A stretch of 64,000 bases of DNA from Plectrocnemia conspersa (GCA_009617715.1 VTFK01000123.1:434001-498000), one strand, 5' to 3'; shown: positions 12,121 through 23,249, counted from the stretch's first letter. The notes: generated from the letters alone by a model not told the origin. Numbers and translations: made by a program.

Positions 12121-13866
12121 CCGAAAACTATGATCGATAATCGATTTCTTAATCGGTGTATCCATTATGACACTGTAATTCAACACATACATATATATTA
12201 TACATATTATTATTCATTTTACAGTTATGAATAAAAACAGTTATTAGATTATATTTATTTATTATTATTTAAAACGTACAATTGTATTGAATAGGATGTA
12301 TCGTTTCAAGGTAAGCTACAATTAAAACGCAAGTTAAACATTCTTAGTGACATGGCTGAGCACCTGGGCTGACCCTTAGCACGACCGAAGATTCATTTGC
12401 AATTGAAATAATCTAATTAAAAAATCAAGTGTCGTTATTTGTGCAAACGGTGTGTAAAAAATATACTATGTTTGAATTCAATTTATTTTTAATTTATTCA
12501 TAGTAAAAAAGTATTGGCGTATTTGGCTTAATATATTTTTGCCTAACCTCTGCTTTTTTAATACGACTAATAATTATATAAATATTTATTAACCATATCA
12601 CCGTAGTGCTATTTTGCGGAATTGAGTGCAGTGCTGTGTAGCGACGCTGCGCTTGTTGAATTGCTGTTCTCATAATTATCAACGATAGTTATTATTTTTT
12701 TATAAAAACAAAATATAACATTTAAATGGTTTATTTATAAAATATATTACATTAAAAAAATTTTAATTTAAGGCATTGTTATGTTTACATATAACTTACT
12801 TAAATTGTATTTGTAACTAAATGAGCCGTTTTTTTTAAAGTGGAATAAGTCCATTTTGAAAAAATGTCTTAATGGTAGTTTTAGTCATATAATAATATCC
12901 TCTTTTTTATTTATAATCACACAGTCAATGGTGCGTAATATATTTATAAATTGATCAAAAGTAGTTGAACTGTAAAATTTTATCAAAGGAATGTTTTTGT
13001 TGAAAGTGGAATAAGTCCAATCTTAATAGCCATAATTGACAAAAATGAAATATGAATAACTTTATTTATATTATCTTAACATAATAAAAATACTATATTT
13101 AAAAATACTATAACTATAATAAAAATAAAAACGATTACGTTAAAATTATATGTATATAAAAATCTTTTCATATTCTTTTTTTTTTGCCAAGTTTTTTATA
13201 AATTAGTAATAAATTATTTAAAAACAATTTTTCATAATCTTCGAGACTCTTCCAGAAATAATATTCATTACTTCGCATCGAATAAGCATTGTTGTACATA
13301 TCATTTGTAATTATCGGACGGTCGCCCAAAGATGGCCACTTAGAAAGTTAAGCTTTTACATAATAGAAAGCCAACTAAGCAATAATGCGATTGTGAAATC
13401 AGGAACCAGAGACTAGAGCGACTTAATTTCCACAACTACAAAGCTCTTCTACGACTATTCCTAATTCGACAGCGCCGCTTGATACTGACTGATAAATTAT
13501 ATATTTGTGCGCAATAAGCATTCTAATCCCGAAAATCGTAAGTCAAAATATCACTGCAATATGTCTCTGATAAATCTAACGTTAAATAAGGTATACTTAT
13601 TTAATGTTAGAACTGAAAATTTACTGTGAAAATAACTGACTCAAATTAAAATTTAGAGAGCTGTAACTGGTCAGCCATGTGAGACTCATAACGAGAATTA
13701 TAAAATGGAAGATAGCTAAAGTGATTATGACACCAAAAACCAGAAACCGGTCCATGTAGCTTCCGAGAAGAGCATGAGAAAAATAATGTTGGTAACACTT
13801 TAATATATTTAATCTATTTATTTATTAAATAAAAATATATAAAATTATATTATTTTTATAAGTTTT

Positions 13867-13974
13867 ACAGCGCTTAAGAAGTGCGTGGATACTCAGGAGA
13901 AAATCTTTTATTTTAATGCGGAGCCATTCGTACACCACCTGCTGCACCTCTTCAACGTACCTGGACCTCTTTGA
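13867..13974 (-). pseudogene. Mariner-class transposase C-terminal fragment
   Basis: An open minus-strand stretch reads as the last ~36 residues of a mariner-type transposase. A residue run ending EEVQQVVYEWLR is followed by a diverged KDF(F)LSxIHALxKRC motif, matching the family's C-terminal WLRxQPKDFFLSGIHxLVKRW pattern. The catalytic DDE/D region is absent and upstream sequence shows no continuation, so this is a short dead relic. Confidence 0.65.
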
Positions 13975-14229
13975 GTGATTCAAATATGTAAAAATCTGAG
14001 ATATTCAAGATACTTGAAGTGCAGAACTCTTTGCAACAGTTACTGAATTATTTTTCCAAGAAAATGATCTTTTTACAGAAACACTTGTCACCGGTATGGT
14101 ATAAATTAATTTTATTAAATTGAATAATAACTTTAAAATATATTTTAGTTCATTTTAAATAATCATATTAATAATGCAATTTATAAATTTTAAATGGAAT
14201 TATGGTGACGAATATATATAAATAAGTTC

Positions 14230-14520
14230 GAGATGTAAAGTGTGCGAGAGGTTTCACACCTGCCCGGCTATTGTTATGGGAAGCCGGCAGCTCCCACTGT
14301 GAGACATGAAGGCTGAAAGGCCGAAGAAATAGACAGATTCAAAACGTCAACCTCATGAACGGTTGATGACGGGCGACTGTAATCACGGATACCAATTCAA
14401 TTCCCGATAAGCAATTCATGGCGCACGCGTATTGACTACGTAAGACAGCTGGCCAGCCAACCCGCCCGCGCTGCAGTCGGCTTTAGCCGCTCCCTCGGTG
14501 TGGTTGTCTGTAGCTGAATT
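14230..14520. other. GC-rich segment, possibly a retroelement fragment
   Basis: About 290 bases are noticeably richer in G+C than both flanks, with features such as CCGGCAGCTCCCACTGTGAG and GCCCGCGCTGCAGTCGGC. No frame is open across it and there is no clear splice site. The style suggests the 3' part of a LINE or other repeat, but I could not tie it to a family or to another copy in this window. Confidence 0.3.
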
Positions 14521-15329
14521 TCTAAGCGATTACGTTTTTTAATTACGTAAATTAAAAAAATGATGAAAATATTTTATTTTTAGAAACATTTTACAATCCA
14601 AAGGCATGCGCCGCATCTTGCGCATGAATGGACCGTATGCCACTGATATACTTATTACCACTGCTATCATCTTATAAACACTAAAAAAGTATTCAATCGA
14701 TATGTTTTCTTTATAATTTTAGATTGAGCTAATGTTGTATATATATATATATAGCAGATGATTTGCGGTATTACATTACATCATTACTATAGAAGTCTTC
14801 AAGTCATCTAGAAAATCGGGTTGAACTCTTGCATTCAGGTGACTGCTTAGTTGGATCTGGTCGAATGGTCTAAATGGGAATCGGCTGCTTTTTCTGTGTT
14901 TTAATGATTATCTATCTCAACAAAGCAACATTTTGTACAAGTTCAGCTGGATTCTCGCTTATTCCAAGTCGGAAGCGAAGTGGTAGTTCTAGATCAGTAG
15001 AAATGATTCAGTACGCTTTTAGTTTAAGCTTATACCATTAATAATTGGGGGTAATCTGACGTTTCTTCCAGCTCGCAAGCGTCTAGCCAATGCGATGATT
15101 TTGAGCGGAAACATATTTTTTTATTTTAAAATTATATTGTAATTCTATGGATTTTTTTATTTGAGCGATACTATGTATATTTGGCGGTGATTTTAGGCAA
15201 TGCTTTTATTGAACTCTTTTTTAAGTGCTTTGAAACTGTTAATGCATACCGTTTAATGGTTGTACGCTCAGATACGCATTTTTTTGTATAATATAATTAA
15301 AATTCTGGTTGATCATTACGGATTTGATT

Positions 15330-15490
15330 TTCCTATATTTTCATAATCTCACGGATGAATATCGTGACAAATAGAGCTGTAATAAAATTTATTTAAAAAA
15401 ATGTAATTGATTTCAGTCTGGTGTTTTACTACATACTTAGTAGTTGTTGATTGTGTTAACCTCACTGTAATGCGTTTTTATTAAATAAGC
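15330..15490 (+). mobile_element. LINE 3'-end fragment (family L1a)
   Basis: Shares ordered phrases with 38440-38650, 55775-55885 and 59215-59295: TTTTCCTATnTT...CTCACGGATGAATA, then GCTGTAATAA, then CTTAGTAGTTGTTGATTGTGTT, then CTGTAATGCnTT. The consensus runs on to a CTGCAATGGAGTATTT-like end followed by TAAATAAA-type tails, typical of non-LTR retrotransposon 3' ends. This copy is truncated. Confidence 0.5.
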
Positions 15491-16372
15491 TTTGCCACCA
15501 ATTTTGTCTAATAACACACACCTTTTAAAAATTGACCATTCGTATACTTGCTGGAGTAATAGACGTGCATCACCTTACTGATCATTTACCAGTCAAAAAT
15601 AAGCAACATAACTATTGCTGGATCTTTAAGGTGTTGCAGCATCCCATTTCAAAAATTAAAAATGTCTGTATAAAAATTGCCATTAAAAAGAACCAGATAA
15701 ACTTATGGTATGATTGTTCTAAGTTAATCCGTCCTGTTATTTAGTATCAATTTATATTTTAAGGCCATCGATATACTATTTTACATATATCAAACCTATA
15801 GTCACATGTATGACTTATAACGTTACATCAAGGTACATAGGTAATAATAAAAAAATTAAAATATTGATATATAATATAATAATCAACGTTTATACATACT
15901 ATAACAGAACAGGTACAAACAAATTTGTGATCATTTTGTTATAATACAAAAACAAACCGTACATTTGGAATGAAATTTAACGATAAATAAAGGTATTTAA
16001 ATTTAAAATAGCAACAAACGAGATAACATTTAATGTCACAGTTTAATTGAAGAAATATACAAATTTTATTATAAGTAAAATAATTAGATTAAGGAACTAG
16101 TTAGTATAAAAAATATACTTTATATTAATTTACCGTTGATACATTAATATAATATAATAAGTAACTAAATCTTTTTGAATAACTAGAAAATTTGTATATT
16201 TCTTAAGATTAACTATTCATCTTATTTTGGTAGGAAAACAATAAAAAAGCAACGTTAAAATATAAATAATTACTTTCTATCTTAAATTTACCATATCGTA
16301 GCATATTAAAATATTTATCTGGTAAATATTTTTGTATAATATATATTAAACATCGAGAATTATTTAATTGAA

Positions 16373-16405
16373 TATATATATATATATATATAAATATATA
16401 TATAA
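16373..16405. repeat. TA microsatellite
   Basis: An alternating AT tract interrupted by one AAAT. It lies in the probable 3' UTR or downstream flank of desaturase B. Confidence 0.85.
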
Positions 16406-17145
16406 ATGCCATCTTTTGAAATACATGCAAAGCATTAATACATTGAGTTTATTTAAAATATAAAAGATTTTGAACAATAATACACCGTGAGTTATCTCGC
16501 AACTGTTAAATAATTTTAACATATTAAAAAATAACCTAACTGTTAATCATTAATTAAAGCTTTTCAAAATTATGACTTGATGATTCAACGCTTGCAAATA
16601 TATACAAAAATATACGATCATGGCTTAGTCAACGAGAGAATTGATCTGATAACTAAATTAATTAAAGATTGAAATACAAACAACCTTTTTCATCAAAGCA
16701 CTTTTATAAGGCTAAACTGACCCGTTAAATAACTATCTTTAAATTATATTATTTTTTATGTCGATTGATAAATATATTTTTGATAAAATCGACAAACATC
16801 AGCTACGTAATATAATCAAAAATATGTTTGTGGCAATTTTTGCACAAAATCGACAAATACAAATGGCACAAAAATAACGCTTTATCATATTATAATTAAG
16901 GCAATAATTAATGGTCCTTGATTTGTCGTCAACAAGCGTCCTTCGATCTTACTATAATACATAAATATGTATCTATATAATAATAATAGTACTCCATTAT
17001 ATAATCATATAAATTTATATAGGTCCTTCGATATTCACACCACATTGAGACGGTCGTTAAAAATGTGCAAAATTGCAACTGAACGAAACTGAAAAAAACA
17101 TAATAAATTACATAGTCATTCGTCAATTCACAACAACAAAATCAA

Positions 17146-17309
17146 TCAATCTTCCATATTCCTTAATTCGAGATCGTCTTCGGTGGGAATATCTTTATCG
17201 CCGTATCCCCAGACTGCCGGATGCTTCATATTATGATGATCGATTACAAAGTTTCCATCTCCGGATCTTTCAGCGCGCCTCGCTATCATCTGCGGAGATA
17301 CTGACTTTC
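17146..17309 (-). CDS. Desaturase B exon 5 (C-terminus and stop)
   Basis: The acceptor is AATTTTTAG (AG at 17311-17310); the intron from exon 4 is 66 bases. It encodes KSVSPQMIARRAERSGDG, then HPAVWGYGDKDIP, then an acidic tail ending in NMED and TGA at 17148-17146. VSPxMIxxRxxRxGDG and the W-containing motif are usual for insect desaturases; the final acidic ~15 residues are an extension. Confidence 0.92.
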
Positions 17310-20300
17310 CTAAAAATTAAAAAGATTGATTTAAAAACACTTATCACAAAACACATCATCATGTTTAAAACTCACTGTCGTACGCCCATCCGAGCTTGGC
17401 GAAGAAGTCAATGAAACCGGTGGTGTTGTTCGTTGTATACGATCCCATTTCACTGGTTTTATAATCCCATGGGAAGACATGGTGATAGTTGTGCCAGCCT
17501 TCGCCGAGCGCTGCTATGGCGACCGCTAAGTTCTCAACCGGACTTATGTTTCTGAAACAACATAATTCATATAATTATTAACATATTCCTCTACATGTAA
17601 AATATCAAGGGGCTATCAGAAGAGAACGCAATAGTTGGATTGTATCAGGTTGTTCCATAAATCTACGTTATTTAAGGTGTGAGTTAAATAATAAATAAAT
17701 TATATGCTCTCCATTTACAATTATTCTCCACATGTTTTTATATCTAATACGAAAATAATGTATTTATTATATTTTGTACTTGATTACTCATGATTCAAAA
17801 TTATAGATCCCGATTCAAGGATGCAACGAATATCTGACGGATCATCAAAGTGAATATATATATATATAACTTCCACTAGCTTTCGAAATTAATTCCGAGA
17901 CCTTTACTGCTTTACTGTAACTGCTGTATTTGTCATTGATTAATAACGAGAAGAGCAACGGTCCCAAGTTGGACACTTGAGGAACTCCTAAACGAATGAA
18001 ATATTCTTTCGACAATCGGCTGCTTTAGTTTAAACTGTCTATGGTCACTCAAATAACTCTGGAATAATTGAGTTAAACCATATGAGAAAATGTGGTCTGA
18101 AAATTTTTTTTACTACAAACTTTGTCAAAGTCTTTTTAAAAATCAGTAAATATAATATATAATATCTCTGCACAAAAAGAGATCTAAATAAAGACTTCAG
18201 AACTATAGAACAATTTTAAACACAAGTAAGAAAAAGCTTCACGTGGTACAGCAACACTTAAAGTAATAAAACTGGCAATGATATACTTAATTAAATGGGG
18301 AGGGACAAGTGGGGGCATTTGCCCCCCTTGAATTTAGCAAGAAAAATTCATGTCGTTTATTTAAATAGTATGAGTCTTAATGGAATAAAAATATTAAAAA
18401 AAGCTAAAATGAAATATTTAAAAAAAAAACAGTTTCGAATCTACTCCGAAAATATTTTTTAAAACGTGTCATTATAACGGAATACATTTTCACCGGTAGA
18501 TATATATTTTTAATGTGTATTTTTCAGTTAAGTTATATTTTCACTAGTGAAGTCAAAATACATTTTCACCAGTAGATACATATTTTTACTTGCGAAAATA
18601 TAATTTAACTAATAGGCACTAGTGAAATTAAATTTGACAGTTGCGAAACGTCCATTTGCTGTTCTGACACAAACCTAACCTAATGAAAGTTCTAAAACTA
18701 ATTATAGTTTTAGAACTTCCAATAGCTCAAGTCCAAAATACAAATTAATCCAACTCAACTCTCAGGAGAAAATAAGCGGAAGAAGAAGTACAGACAGACG
18801 TCGCCTCTCGAATATATCTCTATGTTTTAAAAATATAATAACTATCCTAACTGACATTAATACGGACTTCTGATATAAGAGCATTGGTCAAACTATATTC
18901 GAACCGAATTTTGGTCAATAGGAGGGCGCAAAAACAATTATCACTTCTCAGAAGTCAAAAATTCACGTCTAAAGCAACAAAATCGTGTCGACGCCGTTTC
19001 CACTGCAACGGTGCAATACTTATTATACTGGTGAAAATACACCATCATTTTAAAAAAAAAAAGTGTTTATATCGATTAAAATTCAAAAAAAGCATTCAAT
19101 CCGAGTTATCATCATCATTTGCTTTCGACCATCGTGGCGCAATGGGGTAACCTGTTAGGCCACGATGGTCTTAATTTAATCTAAAAAAAAATAATTATTA
19201 GAATAGTGCTTCTTTTCGATAAAAATAGTTTTTCTATTTTCCGGACAATGCAATTTTACCGACGTGCTTTAAAATAAAATATACAATTATAAAACAAACT
19301 AACGACCGCTATCAACTAGTTTTTGTTAATATTCTTAATATAAATCAATACAAAAATAACGTCATATGAAAGATCAAATACAGTAGACCCCCAATAACAC
19401 GATAAATTGGGGACGTGCTATTTGGGTGCGTGTAGTTGGGGGATTAGAAAATACTCCAAAGCTCCTGAATTAGGCGCATTCTCCCTTTGGCTCGCTCACA
19501 CACAATGTAACGGGCACCCAAATAGCGCGTCCTCAATTTACCGTGTTATTGGGGAGTATACCGTACATATTTACCAATAAACTTAGAATTACAATTTTAA
19601 ATAGGATTTTTGAAACAAAAACATAAAAAAATATTTAACTGCCTTTTCATCAAAAAATCTACTTCTATTGGATTACACAGCTTAAACTATTCTTGGCATT
19701 TTAATAACCAAATTTTTCAATGTAGTGATTGATATATATGTTAGCCCACTCATTCTGTAGTCGTTCCCACCAGACTGTTTTTAAGATAGTGAGTGCTGGC
19801 GAATTTTATAATCAAGCTCAATTGGATTTAAATCTGTCTGTAATTAATTCATTCTTCTATTTCTTTTATTTATATATAGTTTAAACCCCTTTCTCAACCT
19901 ATCAGAGTATTTGGTACCGTTGTACTGTTCAAAAATAAAAACTGGTCTTTTTGAATATCATACGTAGCACTTGCTATTCTAAAATTGCTTTAGTATTTTT
20001 TATTATTGATTTTAACTTATTTTACAATGATTTTAACTCCCGCTGCTGAAAAACAACCCCACACCATAACTCAACCTTTACTTTGCCTTATAGTTGGCAC
20101 AATACATTTTTTCGCTGAATGTTCATCTAAAAAATACTCTCCGATTTGATCCAACATTCAAATTTTGATTCATTAGACCATAAAACTTTGCACCAATCTT
20201 CAAGTCGTACCTCTTCTTTTCACTTTCTCGTCGTAACGAAGGCTTTTGGCAACAAGTTTCACTACCTTTAATCAACGTTAAACAGTTTTTTTCATCCTTC

Positions 20301-22905
20301 TATTGAAATTACTATATGCTGATCCCATCGTTTATATGAGATTCTAGGACTTCCAGATCGAAGTTTATCACAATTTACTCCTATATCTTTAAATATTTTA
20401 ATAACTTCCTGCACTGTGTTTTTAGAAATATTTAATTTCAGGCAATATATCACCGAGTTCTGTTTTTTTGTTGAAGAGTAACAATTGCAGTTCTTTTTTC
20501 TGTCGTCAAATTATTTTTCCGCCTCATTGTAGTGAAAAATTTATATTTTTAACGTACGCAAAACCAACGCGTATTGACACTCCAATAGTAATAAGTTCAA
20601 TAAGACGAAAATAAATGTAAAAAAGGAGCAAAAATTCCTTAGATTGTGATTTGTATAGTTTCGAAATGGCATATTTAATAGCTGGACTGGATTAGTCACA
20701 CTCATCCATTTTACGACCAGTGGTGTAGCTATGGGGGGGGGGGGGCCGCCCCGGGCGGCACTTGCTTGGGGGCGGCATATTCGCGATGGGATTGTCTAGT
20801 ATGGTTCTTAATCCTGAATGCACTAAAACATATATAAATTCACGAATAACAAGAGTTAAATAATAACCAATTTATTATTTTAAGAAATGCTGATTTTATG
20901 ACCCTGCAAAAATGTATGGGGCAATTTTAAGAATCGCCCTAGGCGGCACATACCCTAACTACGTCAATGTTTACGACCCACTGCATAGAATAAGAGGGTC
21001 TAAAAAAACATTTGGAAAATACAGAAAGTAGTCCATTCTTTAATTGGGTAACAATATTTTTTATAGTTAAAAATGAAGGTGGATTCGTGACTATGAACAT
21101 CATTGCAGATTTTGGTCTTAAGCTTTTGACAGGTAGTGTACATCACTATATCAAATAATATATTTATATAAATATATTTCAATCGTACGTTTATGACAAT
21201 TTAACGAATTCTTGCTATAGGATGTTTATTTATAAACATTTATTATGAGATAAAATCATATTTGTTATATTAAAAAAAGTCACATCTAGAAGAGATTTAA
21301 AAGAAATTTTACAGCTTATTTATTTTCAACAGTCAGTGCACAAAAATATCTTCAAATGCTCATGTTCTATTTTGGTCATTCGCCCTAAGGCATAGCAGTA
21401 TTATTTTTTTTCATTCACAATGTAGAGTTGTCGAGATTATTAACTTATTGCCCACGTCACTATTGTTATGCTCTAAATGTATTTTTATTTATTTCTTAAA
21501 TAAATATTTGTTTTACTGTATAATAAATTCACTTTTTTTTTTTACCGATTACGTGAATTCTGCGTGTATTTGTTTTGGTGCACTGACTCTCAAGAAAAAA
21601 TAGAGTGTAGTTCAAACATACATAGCCAATTGTCAATACTATTAAGTTGCAAATACACTGTCATTTATCTTATTAATATTTATATTTAATTTACATATGT
21701 AAATAAATGATTAACCACAATAACAATGTAAATATTGTTAGATGAAGTATAGTTGTTTGGTTTGCTTTCACCACAAATTTAATATAATTAATATTTTGCT
21801 TATGGTAGTATATTAAATGAACACAACTCACTTATCGTAAGGCTTTTGGCCCCACATATGAGCCACGCTATTGACGAAGAAAGCAATATTCAAAGTTATG
21901 GTGAACCGGCAGTTGAAGTTCACCCAAAAACTGGTCCACGGGTCCTCTTGCCACAGCAGCACAGGCACCATTACCGGTATGATAATATTCAGCAGAGCAA
22001 AGAGCGGAATATAATATCTATAAAAAATAAAAGCATCAAACGTCTGCATGAAATACGATATAAGTAAGACAAACATACTTTCTTTGCCACATCACAATCG
22101 GATCGGCTTCCAAATCTGACATGTCGATGATCTTCCTCTTTTCGATGACGTCCGGATGAGCCGTCAACACCAGCCACCCGATGTGTGAGAAGAAGAACCC
22201 TCTCCTGGCATCGTGCGGATCCGAATCAGTCTCGCTGTACTTATGATGCACTCTATGATCCAAAGCCCACAAGTAAATATCTCTCTGTCCTGTTACTGTG
22301 AACAGGATAGTCAGCAACACCTTCAAGGGCCACTTGGCTTTGTATGCTCGGTGAGACCATAATCGATGAGCACCGGCTGTTATGCCGAAACCAGTTATGT
22401 AGACTGTTGCTAGAGCTGGAACAACAATTGATACAATCAATTTATTACTGAGTATAATATACCATTTAAAACATTAGAATCACTGCAGAATAAGAAATAA
22501 ATATAGTGCACACACATAGCGTTGCACTCATGCATATGATACATACAAAGTCTAGCGTTTATTTTAAAAGGCAAAAGTCTTCGACAGCGTTCACTTACCG
22601 AATAGCGTAGTATACATCTTAGCTGCAGTTAACATTAGGTAAAAACCATAGACCATCCCAGCGTGTAGGAAAAAGTGAGTGGCGAAAGGGATCCATCTGA
22701 TCTCAGCTTTGAAGAGCTTCGGTTTTTCTGGTATCGCATCGTCGTCGTCGTTATTGTTTTGAATCTTTCCCTTCCTCTGTATCACGTTTCCGTTGATCTC
22801 TTGTACACCGTTTTCGGCAAAAACTCCCTTTTCTAATATGGGCTCAATCTTACAAGCTTTGATATCGGCAACGTTACTCGTCGAATCAGGTGCCATGTTT
22901 TGGAG
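17146..22905 (-). CDS. Desaturase B, acyl-CoA delta-9-like desaturase (complete, 5 coding exons)
   Basis: Endoplasmic-reticulum fatty-acyl-CoA desaturase. Coding exons on the minus strand are 22599-22896, 22079-22415, 21832-22017, 17376-17551 and 17146-17309. Phases match at every junction and the joined frame is 386 residues plus stop. The N-terminal ~68 residues are hydrophilic with a run of Asn/Asp. Membrane helices lie at about 70-91, 98-112, 213-233 and 244-262. Metal ligands are HRLWSH (116-121), HRVHH (153-157), Asn261/His265 in NSVAHMWG, and HNYHH (294-298). These sit at the same spacing as in vertebrate SCD1, four residues earlier. DPHDARRGFFFSHIGW and HPDVIEK are classic family motifs. 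The C-terminus is longer than usual and acidic. No frameshift or lost ligand is seen, so the enzyme should be active; its substrate preference is unknown. Another desaturase lies downstream in the same orientation. Confidence 0.96.
17376..17551 (-). CDS. Desaturase B exon 4 (histidine box 3)
   Basis: The acceptor is TTGTTTCAG (AG at 17553-17552) and the donor is GACA|GTGAGT. It encodes NISPVENLAVAIAALGEG, then the third histidine box WHNYHHVFPWDYK, then DFFAKLGWAYD. It is preceded by a 4.28-kb intron loaded with transposon relics. Confidence 0.95.
18337..19070 (+). repeat. Dispersed repeat family A, copy 1
   Basis: Carries the family's ordered phrases: TTGAATTTAGCAAGAAAAAT, CGAATCTACTCCGAAAATAT, ATACATTTTCACC(A/G)GTAGATA, GACAGTTGCGAAACGTCCAT, AACCTAACCTAA, TTTTGGTCAATAGGAGGGCG, and ACTTCTCAGAAGTCAAAAAT. 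The same order recurs at 46240-47064 and partly at 52780-53480, 57240-57410 and 62385-63030. The family is unclassified and probably non-autonomous. Confidence 0.65.
18687..18718. repeat. Perfect 13-bp inverted repeat with 6-nt loop
   Basis: AAGTTCTAAAACT and its exact reverse complement flank AATTAT. It lies within family A copy 1, just after the AACCTAACCTAA phrase. The 46.7-kb copy does not show the second arm. Confidence 0.7.
19120..19192 (+). mobile_element. LINE 3' terminus with conserved hairpin, copy 1
   Basis: GACCATCGTGGC and its exact reverse complement (19127-19138 and 19159-19170) enclose a 20-nt loop. TTAATTTAATCT and a poly-A tract follow. The same hairpin, loop and tail close the LINE at 28228-28617, so this is read as the extreme 3' end of a 5'-truncated LINE insertion. 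Confidence 0.6.
19381..19563. mobile_element. pogo-like MITE (183 bp) with TA target duplication
   Basis: Terminal inverted repeats of about 50 bases, CAGTAGACCCCCAATAACAC on the left and CGGTATACTCCCCAATAACAC read inward from the right, are both followed by GTAAATT/GATAAATT and GGACG(T/C)GCTATTTGGGTGC. Both ends abut TA (19379-19380 and 19564-19565), the target site of Tc1/mariner-pogo elements. There is no coding sequence. It lies in desaturase B intron 3. Confidence 0.8.
19690..20527 (-). pseudogene. Tc1-like transposase, broken
   Basis: The minus strand starts at ATG 20527 with MRRKNNLTTEKRTAIV, then after frameshifts reads KLNISKNTVQEVIKIFKD, a Tc1-type helix-turn-helix. VLWSNESKF (near 20160-20186) corresponds to the VLFSDESKF catalytic motif, with D changed to N. 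VMVWGCFSAAG follows (near 20046-20070), and WERLQNEW lies near the C-terminus. Several stops and frameshifts interrupt it, and the first catalytic Asp reads as Asn, so it cannot be active. Clear terminal repeats were not found. Confidence 0.75.
20718..20969. mobile_element. hAT-type MITE (252 bp) with 8-bp target duplication
   Basis: TTTACGAC is repeated exactly on both sides (20710-20717 and 20970-20977). Ends are inverted: CAGTGGTGTAGCTATGGG on the left and CATTGACGTAGTTAGGGTA reading inward from the right. Eight-base duplications are the hallmark of hAT elements. Inside are a run of 13 G (20733-20745) and CCGCCCCGGGCGG. No coding sequence is present, so it is non-autonomous. Confidence 0.85.
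21832..22017 (-). CDS. Desaturase B exon 3 (central membrane helices)
   Basis: The acceptor is TTTTTTATAG (AG at 22019-22018) and the donor is GATAA|GTGAGT. The 186 bases encode a hydrophobic pair of helices and the NSVAHMWGQKPYD motif, with the Asn and His that complete metal coordination. The intron to exon 2 is only 61 bases. Confidence 0.95.
22079..22415 (-). CDS. Desaturase B exon 2 (histidine boxes 1 and 2)
   Basis: The acceptor is TTGTTCCAG (AG at 22417-22416) and the donor is AAA|GTATGT. The 337 bases encode GITAGAHRLWSH, WALDHRVHHKYSETD, and MSDLEADPIVMWQRK. An in-frame Met upstream of the acceptor is intronic and is not a start. Confidence 0.95.
22599..22905 (-). CDS. Desaturase B exon 1 (start codon)
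   Basis: The ATG is at 22896-22894. The exon has 298 coding bases (99 codons plus one) and donor TTCG|GTAAGTG at 22599/22598. Upstream, TTTTTCAG|CTCCAAAAC puts an acceptor at 22907-22906, so a separate non-coding first exon must lie further right. It encodes the hydrophilic N-terminus and the first membrane helix (ATHFFLHAGMVYGFYLMLTA). Confidence 0.93.
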
Positions 22906-23249
22906 CTGAAAAATATAAAAAGAAAAACAATTTTAATATTTATTATGTTGTATGTATGTTGAATAGAATCAATCAGATGTAATTAAGGATGCATATTTTT
23001 CATTACAAATATGAAATTAATTGTTATAATGATTTTAAAGCTATTAACTACACAAATCAATATGTAGATAAGAAGTCATAATTTATTTATAAATCAAAGT
23101 TATATTGACATTGCAATTAAGTATTTGAAGAATGTGTAATTGTTGATTTCATAAATATGAGTTTACAGGTTGTAAAAGTTAACAGTACTAGAATGAGAAT
23201 AAAAAGTCTAGTAATGTTATTTTTATAAGTGTATCGTTTATAAAAGTAA

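Larger units (their letters stand above)
12121..17145. other. Intergenic region between desaturases A and B, including the probable 3' UTR of B
   Basis: From the right, the 3' UTR of desaturase B probably runs to about 16450 or 16060, where AATAAA occurs on the minus strand (16453-16448 and near 16068). A TA microsatellite lies at 16373-16405. Further left are a LINE fragment (15330-15490), a GC-richer segment (14230-14520) and a mariner relic (13867-13974). The remainder is AT-rich with nothing recognisable. Confidence 0.5.
17552..21831 (-). other. Intron 3 of desaturase B (4.28 kb)
   Basis: No desaturase coding sequence lies inside. It holds family A (18337-19070), a LINE 3'-terminal hairpin (19127-19170), a pogo-like MITE (19381-19563), a broken Tc1-like transposase (about 19690-20527) and a hAT MITE (20718-20969). 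Positions 17600-18300 and 20980-21830 are AT-rich with nothing recognised. Confidence 0.8.

Noticed and set aside
18671..18684. AACCTAACCTAA as insect telomeric (TTAGG) repeat
   Set aside because: Only two to three units, and the phrase is a fixed part of dispersed family A copies (also at 46752). It is not a telomere tract.
18884..19150. 88-codon plus-strand frame
   Set aside because: It runs through repeat family A and the LINE tail hairpin and has no independent coding features.
19127..19170. tRNA gene
   Set aside because: An A-box-like loop is present but no B box, anticodon arm or acceptor stem. It repeats as the 3' hairpin of a LINE.
22036..22440. Continuous 134-codon minus-strand frame beginning with Met at 22440 as a separate protein
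   Set aside because: The first residues are intronic (acceptor at 22417-22416) and the last ones run past the donor at 22079. It is exon 2 of desaturase B.
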